From Platanthera guangdongensis (taxonomy: Eukaryota > Streptophyta > Magnoliopsida > Asparagales > Orchidaceae): a stretch of 64,000 nt of DNA. The stretch lies in the NCBI GenBank assembly GCA_039583875.1, contig CM077167.1, forward strand, positions 152,537,010-152,601,009, in the 5' to 3' direction. Under the pieces are notes generated by a model. The model saw only the letters and a list, made by a program, of their open reading frames with translations. It was not told where the DNA came from and did not search any database. The stretch's first letter is position 1. Each line of letters opens with the position of its first letter. Below, in pieces: positions 10,647 through 20,871 of the stretch. The translations under genes were made by a program, and so were the position numbers.

Positions 10647-11731
10647 TGTTGAAACCGAGAAATCGGTCTCTGTGGATTTAGGGGTCCCTAGAAAGGGGTG
10701 ACCTCGCACTTACTGCAGTCGGGCAAATATCACGGAACAAAGGCTTAGGAAACTAGGAACAGACCCTCAGCTCTAGCGCGGAGGTCCCACCTCACACCCG
10801 GAAGACCTTGGAGATCTCTCGCTCCCTAGCCAATGCTAAGCGAGGTTCCTTGGAGGATGAAGAGAGAGTGAAGAACTCATGCTATCCAAGACACCCCTTA
10901 GGGACTATTTATAGTTTTCTGGAAATGGTCTGCAAATAACCAACCTTCGCTGCTCTGAAAATTACTGAAATGCCCCCGGGATGGGCTGCCAACAGCCAAA
11001 TCCCGTTGTACTAAGCGGCTAATTACAGTCCACCAGCGATAGTCCCTTAAGTCGGGCAGGCTGGCGGTTAGGCGAGAAACGAGGGGCAGCCTGGGCGAAC
11101 AAGCAGCCTGCGAGTGGCGACCTGGCGGACTGAGGCGACTAGGAGAGCTGAAGCCGGGGGAGCTGGGGCCGGGGAGCTGAAGCCGGACGAGCTGGGGCTG
11201 GCTTGGTAAGCTGCGGCCTTCTTGGCGAGACAGCGGTCTGGCGAGACGCGGCCTGCTTGGCGATACGGTCTTCTTGGCGAGACGACGGTCTGGCGATATG
11301 CGTCCTGCTTGGCAAGACATCGGTCTGGCGAGATGCGGCCTCCTTGGCGAAACGCCGGTCTGGCGAGACGCGTCCTAGCGAGCTGCAGCCTACTTGGCGA
11401 GCTGCGGCCTTCTTAGCGAGATGGTGGTCTGGCGAGACGCGGCCTGCTTGGCGAGCTGTGGCCTTCTTGGCGAGACGGCAGTCTGCCAAGACGCGGCCTG
11501 CTTGGCGAGACGGCGGTCTGGCGAGATGCGGTCTGCTTGGCGAGACAGCGGCCTGGGCGAACGCCTCTAAGGTGTCGGGGGAGAGCCAAATATTTCCTCC
11601 CCCTACTAGTATTTACGCAGGTCCACACAAAATTAGCCTCAATGAGTGCAAAACTCCCAGAAAGCTTAAAAATGTGCACTAAGTCTTGCGCCTACTTTGG
11701 GGCCCTGTCTTTGCGAATACGGGGTTATACA
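10647..11731 (-). repeat. 3' LTR of element F (1085 bp)
   Basis: It begins TGTTGAAACCGAG and ends GGGTTATACA, and is paired with 18660-19764. The segment 11215-11560 is a run of variants of TTGGCGAGAC and TCTGGCGAGACGCGGCC, giving long artificial reading frames on both strands. Confidence 0.88.
11215..11560. repeat. GGCGAGAC motif array in LTR of F (copy 1)
   Basis: Repeated phrases CTTGGCGAGACGGCGG and TCTGGCGAGACGCGGCC recur about every 17-40 bp in this stretch. The matching array in the other LTR is at 19215-19585. Confidence 0.75.
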
Positions 11732-11750
11732 CAATCTCCGCTCTTTTCGA
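11732..11750 (-). other. Polypurine tract of element F
   Basis: The minus strand next to the 3' LTR reads GAAAAGAGCGGAGATTG, purine-rich, in the right place for plus-strand priming. The rest of 11751-11820 is non-coding. Confidence 0.55.
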
Positions 11751-11821
11751 GCGTGTTTCACGCTCGGAAAGAAACGTCTAACCCAACGTATTCACTGCGT
11801 AGCCTTCCTAGAGCCAAAAAC

Positions 11822-12374
11822 TCTTGGCCTCCCGGGGGGTCAATCCATCCAGCCAGCTAAGAGGAGCCTGGGTTACGAGACGGCCTCGTGGTAGAAAATA
11901 CTTGGCCTCCCCGAGGGGTCAACCTATCAAGCCAGCTAATGGGAGTCTGGATGATGAGACATCCTCGGGGTAAAAAAACACTTGGCCTCCCCGAGGGATC
12001 AACCTGTCAAGCCAGCTAATGGGAGCTTGGATGACTAGACGACCTCAGGGTAAAAAACACTTGGCCTCCTCGAGGGGACAACCTGTCAAGCCAGCTAATG
12101 AGAGCCTGGATGATAAGATGGCCTCGGGGTAAAGAACACTTGGCCTCCCTGAGGGGTCAACCTGTCAAGCCAGCTAATGGGAGCCTGGATGACGAGACGA
12201 CCTCGGGGTAAAAAACACTTGGCCTCCCCGAGGGGTCAACATGTCAAGCCAGCTAATGGGAGCCTGCATGACGAGACGCCCTCGGGGTAAAAAACAATTG
12301 GCCTCCCCGAGGGGTCAACCTGTCAAGCCAGCTAATGGGAGCCTGGATAACGAGACGACCTCAGGGCAAAGTCT
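11822..12374. repeat. ~79 bp satellite, subfamily 1, 7 copies
   Basis: The anchor CTTGGCCTCC recurs at about 11823, 11901, 11981, 12060, 12139, 12218 and (as ATTGGCCTCC) 12297. Units contain CGAGGGGTCAACCTGTCAAG, GCCAGCTAATGGGAGCCTGG and CCTCGGGGTAAAAAACA. Confidence 0.92.
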
Positions 12375-12747
12375 ATCTCACCCTTCTGATAGATCAACCT
12401 GCCCTGCCAGCTAGTGGGAGCCTGACAACGGAATTATCTCTAGGTGAGACCTACTCCCGCCTCTGAGTGATCAACCTGCCCTACAAGCTAGTGGGAGCCT
12501 GGCAGTGGAATCATCTCGAGGTGAGGCCTACACCCCCCTCCGAGAGATAAACCTGCCCTACCAGCTAGTGGGAGCCTGGCAGCGGAATCATCTCGAGGCG
12601 AGACCTCCTCACCCCTTCGAGACATCAACCTGCCCTGCTAGCTAGTGGGAGCCTTATAGTGGAATCATCTCGATGAGAGACATACTCTCCACTCCGAGAG
12701 ATCAAACTGCCCTGCCAGTTAGTAGGAGCCTGACAGCAGAATCATAT
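12375..12747. repeat. ~78 bp satellite, subfamily 2, left block (~5 copies)
   Basis: Units contain GAGAGATCAACCTGCCCTGC, CAGCTAGTGGGAGCCTGGCA and AATCATCTCGAGGTGAGGCC. The anchor ATCAACCTG recurs near 12393, 12470, 12547, 12624 and 12700. The block is cut at 12747 by the solo LTR and resumes at 15555. It shares TCAACCTG and GCCAGCTA.TGGGAGCCTGG with subfamily 1. Confidence 0.92.
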
Positions 12748-12779
12748 TGTAACAGCCCAAAGTTCTGAAACAGGAATTT

Positions 12780-13700
12780 TTGGGTGACATGGCCTGGGAC
12801 ACGGGCGTGTCCCAGGGCGTGTCAGGTGACACGGCCTGCGACACGGGCGTGTCGCAGGGCGTGTCGAGGTTGTGTCGACGATTGGGCTTTGTCTCGATGA
12901 TTTTTTCTCTCGACGATGCGTCGAGAGGGAGGCACACGGCCCAGGACACGGGCGTGTCCAAGGCCGTGTCGCATGCTCGACGATTTTTGCTCGACGATCG
13001 TCGAGTATCGAGAAGTGAGTGTCGAGTGTTGAACACGGCCTATGACACGGGCGTGTTACAGGGCGTGTCAAATCGGGCGACGAACTCAGCCTGCCGAGGT
13101 TTCGACAGGGCGTGTCTCTGTGCCGTGTCTGGGCACACGGCCTGGGACACGGGCGTATCATAGGCCGTGTGAAGTCTCGGGATGATTTGGGATTTTTTTT
13201 CCCCAGATACACGGCCACAGACACGGGCGTGTCTGAAGGCGTGTTTGTGACACGGCCCATGACACGGGCGTGTCCCATGGGCGTGTCACTGGTTTGGATA
13301 AGTCGGTTGACCACCGCTTGAGGCACACGGCCTGGCACACGGCCGTGTCCGAGGCCGTGTCGGGTCAAAATCTGTGACATGGGCGTGTCACAGGGCGTGT
13401 CAAATCGGGCGACGAACTCAGCCTGCCGAGGTTTCGACAGGGCGTGTTTCTGTACCGTGTCTGGGCACACGGCCTGGGACACGGGCGTGTCACAGGCCGT
13501 GTGAAGTCTCGGGATGATTTGGGATTTTTTTTCCCCAGGTACACGGCCACAGACACGGGCGTGTCTGAAGGCGTGTTGGTGACACGGCCCATGACACGGG
13601 CGTGTCCCATGGGCGTGTCACTGGTTTGGATAAGTCGGTTGACCACCGCTTGAGGCACACGGCCTGGCACACGGCCGTGTCCGAGGCCGTGTCGGGTCAA
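12780..13700. repeat. GACACGGGCGTGTC palindrome array in the solo LTR
   Basis: About ten hairpin units with core GACACGGGCGTGTC. Arms next to the core change together in the first units (TGGG/CCCA near 12797, TGCG/CGCA near 12838), in the same order as in the gag-only LTR read on its coding strand. Later units are partly mismatched (near 13040, 13150 and 13215). Confidence 0.88.
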
Positions 13701-13714
13701 AATCTGTGTTTTTG
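13071..13714 (+). repeat. 332 bp tandem duplication within the solo LTR
   Basis: AATCGGGCGACGAACTCAGC occurs at 13071 and 13403. The following sequence, including GATTTGGGATTTTTTTTCCC and GGTTTGGATAAGTCGGTTGA, repeats with very few differences until GGGTCAAAATCTGTG. Confidence 0.92.
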
Positions 13715-14277
13715 GCAGAATCGTGGCCGTCCATTCCTTCAGTCTGGATCCAAGGGCTGAAAGCTTCTTCCTCTTTTACTTCAAGGCCGAAAACTTAGAA
13801 GTAATTCTCACTTTGATTTTACCTTCATCTTTCTTCAAGAGAGAGAAAGAGAGAGAGAAAGGAGGAGGAAGAAGGAAAGGGGGCTGCTGCTGGTGGTGCT
13901 GCAGTTTATCGACGAGAGATCCGAAGCCAGCGTTGCGGAGGAAACGCTCTTGCGATTCTTGCAAGCTAGCTTGGAGTCCATGGCACCGAAGCGATCGTCA
14001 AGGGTAACGACTTTTCTTCCAAGCCATGTGAAGGCTTCATTTGTGGCATATCTTGTGATTTCCCCCACCAAGAGGTGGCTGATTTTGGGAATCTTTGGGT
14101 GGATGTTTGAAATCCCCTTGTGTTAGCATATAGATCCGGAAATGGAGTACGGAATAGGCATGCTGTGTGAAGCCCATCTGGACAGGTTAGTCTGGATTGG
14201 TGATGTTGCATACGAACCGGAGAAGACTCCGTGATAAACGTGTAGTATAGGAGTCTACGGGTTATGCCTGCGAAAAG

Positions 14278-14545
14278 GAGTAGCAGGAAGTACTGGGGTG
14301 GTAGCCCAGGAAAATAGCCATGTGATGTTTTTGGGTCCAACCTGTGGATGAGGCACAGGAAGTACTGGTAGGACCAGGAAAGGCCCTTTTGTGATACTTG
14401 ATGTCATAGGGTGTCCACCTGTGAAGCGAGTCACAGGAAGTACTGGTGTGCCCAGGAAAGACCCCTGACATTTGTGCTTGTGCGGTGTCCACCTGTGGCG
14501 AGAGTCACAGGAAGTACTGGTGTGCCCAGGAAAGACCCGTTGTTG
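14278..14545 (+). repeat. ~75 bp tandem repeat, 4 copies, in the solo LTR
   Basis: AGGAAGTACTGG recurs near 14284, 14357, 14431 and 14508, each followed by CCCAGGAAA or ACCAGGAAA. It accounts for the open frames on both strands here. Confidence 0.8.
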
Positions 14546-15554
14546 CTGTGAGGAAATGGGTATAGTGAAATACCCAGGCTTGAATGCAAGAACAGGATCG
14601 GTGAGACCTACCCGCGCCTTTGTTATAGCCATGAGTACGCTGTACTCGGAGAAGGCAAGGCGATTTGAGCAACGGGGGGTGGAGGATCCGACCTGCGCTA
14701 TGTACGTCCGACGTGAGACCAAAAAGTGCGGTCTGTTGGAGCGCATAGCAAGAGTCTTCGGCCTGCGCGCCATGACACAACGGGGGGCTACGGGCCATCC
14801 CGGTGTCCGAGGACTAACTCCGGCTGCACGCCATGGAGTAAATGCTCAAGAGATTTACCGTTGGGTGATAACCCTGATACGGTGGTGGGCAAGAGGTTGC
14901 CAGAACACCAAGAATGTGCCCTGAGTGCACGGACCGTTGGGCCGGGCGGCGAACGGTTGTGATGGCTTGTGTGCGTGAAAGCACCTTTTGATGATATAGC
15001 TTGCCATACTTGTGATATGATATGCCTGCAGGGAAAAATACCGCTGCCCCGAGAGAAGGGGTAGAGTCGTTATAATTTGGTCAGCTGAACGCTGACCGTT
15101 GCTTTTGTTTGCCACCGGTGGGTGGATTGTCCTTGCACAGGTGCTGGAGAGCCGAGCGGGACGCATAGAGTTTGATGTTCCTGCTGGTGTTGCTGCTGCT
15201 GCTGCTGCTAGCCCTCGAAGGCTAGTTGTGTTCTTTTGTGTGTTTTCTTTTCTTGTGGCCGGCCTGCGCGCCAATTTGTTTAGGACACTGTGTGAAAGCC
15301 ATGTAAGGCCATAAGGCCAACTCTTTGTATATGTTGTAAGACATTCCTATGCTATATAAAATGTGGAGTTTTATGTTTGGACATTCATGAGGAGTTCCAG
15401 TTGTAGTCTAGGCTTCCGCTAGAATGCTTTGTGATAGGTGCGATGCGCTACTCTGGTATCATCATGTATCTTCACCGACTGTTTTGTGATATATCCTGTG
15501 GGGCCCCGGCCAGACCTTCTAGAATATATCATATGAACGGATGGGGTTGTTACA

Positions 15555-17045
15555 CATATCGAGGTGAGGCATACTCCCCCTCCGAGAGATCAACCTGCCC
15601 TGCCAGCTAGTGGGAGCCTAACAGCGGAATCATCTTGAGGAGAGATCTACTCCCCCCTCCGAGAGATCAACCTGCCCTTCCAGATAGTGGGAGCCTTGCA
15701 GCAGAATCATCTCGAGGTGAGGCCTACTCCCCCCCCCCCTCCTCCGAGAGATCAACCTGCACTGCAAGCTAGTGGGAGCCTGGCAGCGGAATCATCTCGA
15801 GGTGAGGCCTACTCCCCCTCTGAGAGGTCAACCTGCCCTACCAGCTAGCAGGAGCCTGGCAGCGGAATCATTTCGAGGCGAGACCTACTCCCCCTCCGAG
15901 AGATCAACCTGCCCTGCTAGTTAGTGTGAGCCTGGCAGCGGAATCATCTTGAGATGAGACCTAATCCCCCCTCCGAGAGATCAACCTGCCCTGCCAGCTA
16001 GTGGGAGCTTGGCACCGGAATCATCTCGCGACAAGACCTACTCCCCCCCTCCAAGAGATCAACCTGCCCTGCTAGCTAGTGAGAGCCTGGCAGCGGAATC
16101 ATCTCGAGGCGAGACCTACGCCCCACTCCGAGAGATCATCCTGCCCTGCCAGCTAGTGGGAGCCTGGAAGTGGAATCATCTTGAGGCGAGGCCTACTCCC
16201 CCCTCTGAGAGATCAACATGCCCTGCCAGCTAGTGGAAGCCTGACAGAGGAATCATCTCGAGGTGAGGCCTACTCCCCCCTCCGAGAGATCAACCTGCCA
16301 TGCTAGCTAGTGGGAGCCTGACAGCGGAATCATCTCGAGGCGAGACCTACTCCCCCATCCGAGACATCAACCTGTCATGCCAACTAGTGGGTGCCTGGCA
16401 GCAGAATCATTTCGAGGTGAGGCCTACTCCCCCCTCCGATAGTTCAACCTGCCCTTCCAGCTAGTGGGAGCCTGGCAGCAGAATCATCTCGAGGTGAGTC
16501 CTACTCCCCCCTCCGAGAGATCAACCTGATGTGCCAGCTAGTGGGAGCCTTGCAGCAGAATCATCTCGAGGCGAGACCTACTCCCCCCTCTGAGAGATCA
16601 ACCTGCCCTGCCAGCTAGTGGGAGCCTGACAGCGAAATTATCTCGAGGTGAGGCCTACTCCCCCCCCCTACGATAGAGCAACCTGCCCTGCGAGCTAGTG
16701 AGAGCCTTGTAGCGGAATCACCTCGAGGTGAGGCCTACTCCCCCTCCGAGATATCAACCTGCCCTGCCAGCTATTGGGAGCCTGGTAGCGGAATCATCTC
16801 GAGGCGAGACCTACTCCCCCTCTGAGAGATCAACCTTCCCTGCCAGCTAGTGGGGTCCTGGCAGCAGAATCATCTCGAGGTGAGACCTGCTCCCCCCCTC
16901 CGAGAGATTAACCTGCCCTGCCAGCTAGTGTGAGTCTGGCAGTGGAACCATCTCGAGGTGAGGCCTGCTCCTCCCTTTGAGAGATCAACCTGCCCTGCCA
17001 GCTAGTGGGAGCCTTGCAGCGGAATTATCTCGAGACAAGGCCTTT
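15555..17045. repeat. ~78 bp satellite, subfamily 2, right block (~19 copies)
   Basis: It starts with the second CATAT copy and continues the interrupted unit (CGAGGTGAGGC). About 19 imperfect copies follow with the anchor GATCAACCTGCCCTGCCAGC and differences of a few bases per unit, including C-tract length changes. It ends near CTCGAGACAAGGCC. Confidence 0.92.
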
Positions 17046-17159
17046 CATGGATCACAAATATTTTTTGGCGGTCCCTGTCTTCAATCATAGATGATACAAT
17101 GCAAGCAAAATTCATTACAAAGAGATGATCCAATTCTCTCCTACTTCCCTCTTCCCTCA

Positions 17160-18649
17160 AGAATCATCGGATCCCTCCCTGGGTGCCCAAATCAACCCTA
17201 TCATCACATCTCTCCCCAACCGCCTTGGGTTGCACTCCTTCAATCCGCACCAGATCTTGCGCTTGTTGAGGCTTTGGAGGCTGTGGTGTCGGAGCTATTG
17301 TCCTTCTCAACTCCAGGAATTCGGGACATGTAGTTGTTCTATGTCCCTCCTCCTGGTGGAACTCACAGTAGGGTAACTCTACTCTGACTCTTCTACTCCC
17401 CACGCGGTTCCTCCTGTCCCTTCGACCGATCTCCGTCGCTTACTGTGGTTGGGTAGGAGCTTCCTAGGGGCTTGCCCTTGGAAGTTGAACCTCCCTTGGC
17501 CTCCCTGAAAATTCCCCCATCTTGGATGAGACCTCTCTCCGGACCCTGAACGGTTCATCCTTGTTGCCTCCAACCTGGCTCCAAACCTTCATGAGGTCCC
17601 TGTAGCCCCTAAGCTCTTTGCTCATCTCTCCTTCTCCCCCTCATGATGCCTCGAGCCACCTTGCTCCTTCGACTCTGCTTGTGTCAATCTTCCCAACTTC
17701 TTGACAAATTCCGGGTTGGCCTCCTCAGTTGTTATCTCCTCTGCCACCCTTTCCATTAGCTCCTCGAAGGAAAGGGGGGCCTTTCGAGTCAGGCTCATCT
17801 TGAAGAACCCCTCACGCAACCCCACCGTAAACGCCATCTGAAGGGCATACCCCAGCATATCCTGGATATCCGGTATCTCCTCTTAGAACATGTCAACGTA
17901 ATGGGCTAGCGACTCCTCGGCCGCCTGCCTTATCAGGAAGATGTACTCTGGACTCTTCTTCCTCTTCTTGGAGGCGGAGAAGCGAAGCTGAAAGCTCCGG
18001 CTCAAGTCCTCGAACCCATAGATCGATCTTGTTGGGAGTTGGTGGAACTAGTCCCTTGTCTTGTCCTTCAACGTGATCGCGAAGAGGCGACACTTGAAGG
18101 CATCCATCATTGGTCTGATGGAGACGGCATCCTCAAACTACTGCAGGTGCTGGACGGGGTCATCTTTCCCGGTATAGTAAGCCATGTCGTGGTCTCTGAA
18201 CCCCTCAGGAATGGGAGCTGAGATGATCAGCTCGCTGAAGGGTGACCCCCTGAGGGGTGGTCTCGCTACCTCTTCTTGTGCGACCTGCTCGGCAGAGAAT
18301 AACTCCCGACCGGTGAGGCCTCGCTCGGTCACATCTCCCATCCTCTCCTTCCCGGGCCGTCTTTCTGGCACACTTCCTTCTCCCCCTGCTGGGGACACCT
18401 CGCCTAGATCCCTGGGAGTCGACTCATTAAGAGGCGGGGAGCTACCTCCTGGGGGGTTTGTGTGGAGCTGCCACCCCGTGGAGCAATACTTCGCACCATC
18501 TCCATGAAGCCTTGGATGCATGTCATGAACTCTTCTCTTCCCACAAAGGGTCCTAGGTTGGGGAGCTTGCCAAGATCATCACTACCTCCAGGACCTACAG
18601 CCACGACACTCTCCCGAGATCTTCTGTGCTGGTCATTCTCCACGCTCAC
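17160..18649 (-). pseudogene. gag: Degenerate Ty3/gypsy (Tat-like) gag of element F
   Basis: Readable from about 18649 downwards in several frames. In order: a proline/serine-rich N-terminus; MAYYTGKDDPVQHLQ near 18184; FEDAVSIRP and FKCRLFAITLKDK capsid-type text; APLSFEELMERVAEEITTEE (about 17785-17720); and near 17370-17320 the nucleocapsid-like CEFHQEEGHRTTTC, a Cys-His-His-Cys version of the knuckle seen in Tat-lineage gag. At least three internal stops and two frame changes are visible. The homologous second copy at 20411-19893 supports the identification. No protease or RT follows, as the sequence goes directly to satellite. Confidence 0.8.
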
Positions 18650-18657
18650 CGCACCAA
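18644..18657 (-). other. Putative primer-binding site of element F
   Basis: Next to the 5' LTR the minus strand reads TTGGTGCGGTGAGCG. The same sequence adjoins the related LTR at 20872, so it is conserved at the PBS position. I could not assign the tRNA. Confidence 0.5.
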
Positions 18658-18659
18658 GA

Positions 18660-19764
18660 TGTTGAAACCGAGAAATCAGTCTCTGTGGAGTTTGGGGTCC
18701 CTAGAAAGGGGTGACCTCGCACTAACTGCACTCAGGCAAATGTCACGGACCAAAGGCTTAATAAACTAGGAACAGACCCTCAGCTCTAGCGTGGAGGTCC
18801 CACCTCACACCCGAAAGACCTTCGAGATCTCCCCCTCCCTAGCCAATGCTCAGGTAAGTGCCTTGGAGGATGAAGAGACAGTGAAGAAGTTATGCTCTCC
18901 AAGGCACCCCAAATGGCCTATTTATAGTTTTATGGGAATGGCCTGCAAATAACCAACCTCCGCTACTCTGAAAATTTCTGAAATGCCCCCGGGATGGGAT
19001 ACCAACAGCCAAATCCCGTTGTACTAAGCGACTAATTGCAGTCCACTAGGGGTAGTCCCTCAAGCCGGACGGGCTGGCGGTCAAGCGAGAAGCGAGGGGC
19101 GGTCTGGGCGAACAGGCTGCTTGCGAGTGGCAACCTGGCGGGCTGAGGCGACTAGGCGAGCTGAAGCCAGGGGAGCTGGGGCCGGGGAGCTGAAGCTGGG
19201 CGAGCTGGGGTCGGCTAGGCGAGCTGCGACCTGCTTGGCGAGCTGCAGCATTCTTGGAGATACGACAGTCTGGCGAGAGGCGGCCTACATGGAGAGATTG
19301 TCTTCTTGGCGAGACAGCGGTCTGGCGAGACACGGCCTGCTTGGCGAGATGGCAGTCTGGCGAGACGCGGCCTACTTGGCGAGACGGCAGTCTGGCAAGA
19401 CGCGTCCTGGTGAACTGCGGCCTGCTTGGCGAGCTGCGACCTTCTTGGCGAGACAGCGGTCTGGCGAGACGCGACCTGCTTGGCGAGCTGCGGCCTTCTT
19501 GGCGAGACGGTGGTGTGGCAAGACGCGGCCTGATTGGCGAGATGGCAGTCTGGTGAGATGTGGCCTGCTTGGCGAGACGGCGGCCTGGGCGAACTCCTCT
19601 AAGGGGCCGGGGGAGAGCCAAATATTTCCTCCTCCTACTAGTATTTAAGCAAGTCCACCCAAAATTGGCCTACAAGAGTGCAAAACTCCCAAAAAAACTT
19701 AAAAACGTGCACCAAGTCTTCTGCCTTATTTGGGGCCCTCTCTTCGTGAATACATGGTTGTACA
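18660..19764 (-). repeat. 5' LTR of element F (1105 bp)
   Basis: It begins TGTTGAAACCGAG on the plus strand and ends GGTTGTACA, and aligns to 10647-11731 throughout with clearly more differences than the TR-GAG or D LTR pairs, so F is an older insertion. It holds the GGCGAGAC motif array at 19215-19585. Confidence 0.88.
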
Positions 19765-19860
19765 ATATGGATCTGTTTGGCTCTATTATTATACAAAGTT
19801 TGGGTGGAAAGTCATACAATCTAGTTATTGTTGATGACTTCTGTATATTCACTTGGCTCT
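19765..19860 (+). pseudogene. Ty1/copia pol fragment G, part 2 (integrase core start)
   Basis: After the second ATATG copy the frame reads DLFGSIIIQSLGGKSYNLVIVDDF, the start of the integrase catalytic core, continuing 10646. Homology ends at about 19860, where F-like gag on the opposite strand begins. Confidence 0.85.
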
Positions 19861-20871
19861 TCCATCCTCACTTGTTGCTGCCTTCTTGCTCCCTACTCCT
19901 TCAACTCATCTTCGGCCAACTTGGATAGCTTCTTAGTGAATGGTGTGTTTGCCATCTCACTCTCTATCTCTGTTGTCTCCCTATCCATCAACTCTTCGAA
20001 GGAAAGGGGGGCACCCTTTTTAGCTTTATGCTGAAGAACCACTGCTTGAAGCCTGGGGTGAAGGAGATCATTAGAGTATACATCGGGACCTCCTGAACTA
20101 GAAGGGTATCTTCCTATAACCGGTCGACTCCCCAACGTCTCCTCCGGCTTCTTCTTGATGGCTAACAGACACTCTGCTCCCTTCTTCCACTTCTTTGACG
20201 TAGAGAACCTCAAAAGGAACTTGTGTTGCAAGTCCTCAAAGTAGTAGATGGAACTTACAGGAAGCTGGTGAAACCAGTCCCTGTCCTTCTCCTTCAAGGT
20301 GATGGCAAAGAGTCGACACTTGAAGTCCTCCAATATCTGCCTGATTGAGACGACATCTTCGAACCATTGGACATGTTGTACCGGGTCATCTCTACATGTG
20401 TAGTGGGACATCTCCGGCTCTCTGAACCCATCTGGAACCGATGCCGAGATGATTAACTCGCTGAAAGGGCTTCTCCCACCTACCAGGTGAGTCTACCCAT
20501 CTCGCTCCTAGGGCTCGTTGATCCTATTATCACTCGTCTTCCCAGGGAAAAGTTCTTGCCCGCCGAGATCCCTCTCACAGCTTTCGACCGGGACCTCATT
20601 CCCGGGTCGCTGAATAGGGGCGTTCTTGCCCAGAGTTAGGGCCACGACAACTGGAATAGAAGGCGTATACCACTCGCCTCTCACAGTGAATTCCAGGTGG
20701 ATGATTTGCAGGAACTCCCTCTTAAACTCTTCTAACATCCTGATCATGACACCACTCACCTGAGGTTAATTGCGAGCCGTCCGAATCATATTCTTCTCCT
20801 TCTCCTCAAGCCATGAAGTTGAGCTCAAGATTTTCTTATACAAGCTATGGTTCACGCTCACCGCACCAAAA
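19861..20871 (-). pseudogene. gag: Truncated Tat-like gag of a second F-type element
   Basis: The main open stretch is 20411-19893 (172 codons): MSHYTCRDDPVQHVQWFEDV, FKCRLFAITLKEKDRDWFHQ, then APLSFEELMD. It is collinear with the gag of F but less interrupted. The N-terminal part is at 20759-20508 in another frame. Adjacent sequence TTTTGGTGCGGTGAGCG at about 20858-20871 matches the PBS position of F. The 3' end is truncated near 19861, with no satellite or second LTR. Confidence 0.8.

Larger units (their letters stand above)
12748..15554 (+). mobile_element. Solo LTR (2807 bp), related to the TR-GAG LTR family
   Basis: It runs TGTAACAGCCC...GTTGTTACA and is flanked by a perfect 5 bp duplication CATAT (12743-12747 and 15555-15559). 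No internal retroelement sequence is present, so it is a solo LTR left by LTR-LTR recombination. Homology to the LTR of the gag-only element is shown by the palindrome series and by the block coding MAPKRSSRVT near 13980-14010. It also has a 332 bp internal duplication and a ~75 bp repeat. It lies inside the satellite of F, so it is younger than that array. Confidence 0.93.
10647..19764 (-). mobile_element. Ty3/gypsy element F, gag-only with satellite-bearing 3' region
   Basis: It is flanked by TSD ATATG. LTRs are at 10647-11731 and 18660-19764. Read on the minus strand: 5' LTR (right), PBS-like site, degenerate gag (18649-17160), about 1.9 kb of ~79 bp tandem repeats, purine tract, 3' LTR (left). 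No pol domain is detectable. After removing the nested solo LTR the element is about 6.3 kb. The gag and the tandem repeats between coding region and 3' LTR resemble the plant Tat/Ogre/Retand group. Confidence 0.85.

Noticed and set aside
11139..11682. Long Arg/Trp-rich ORFs on both strands in the LTR of F (also 19046-19648)
   Set aside because: They are produced by the GGCGAGAC repeat, which lacks stops. They lie inside LTRs with no gene-like features.
12742..13700. ORFs of up to 246 codons on the minus strand of the solo LTR (repeating TRPCHRPC)
   Set aside because: The peptide is a translation of the palindrome repeat. The same peptide type arises in both LTRs of the TR-GAG element.
14472..14924. 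150-codon ORF in the solo LTR
   Set aside because: Its first part is the ~75 bp repeat, it is inside a solo LTR, and overlapping frames are open on the other strand.
17091..17376. Plus-strand ORFs opposite the gag of F
   Set aside because: The minus-strand frame has the recognisable CEFHQEEGHRTTTC motif. The plus-strand frames are shadows.
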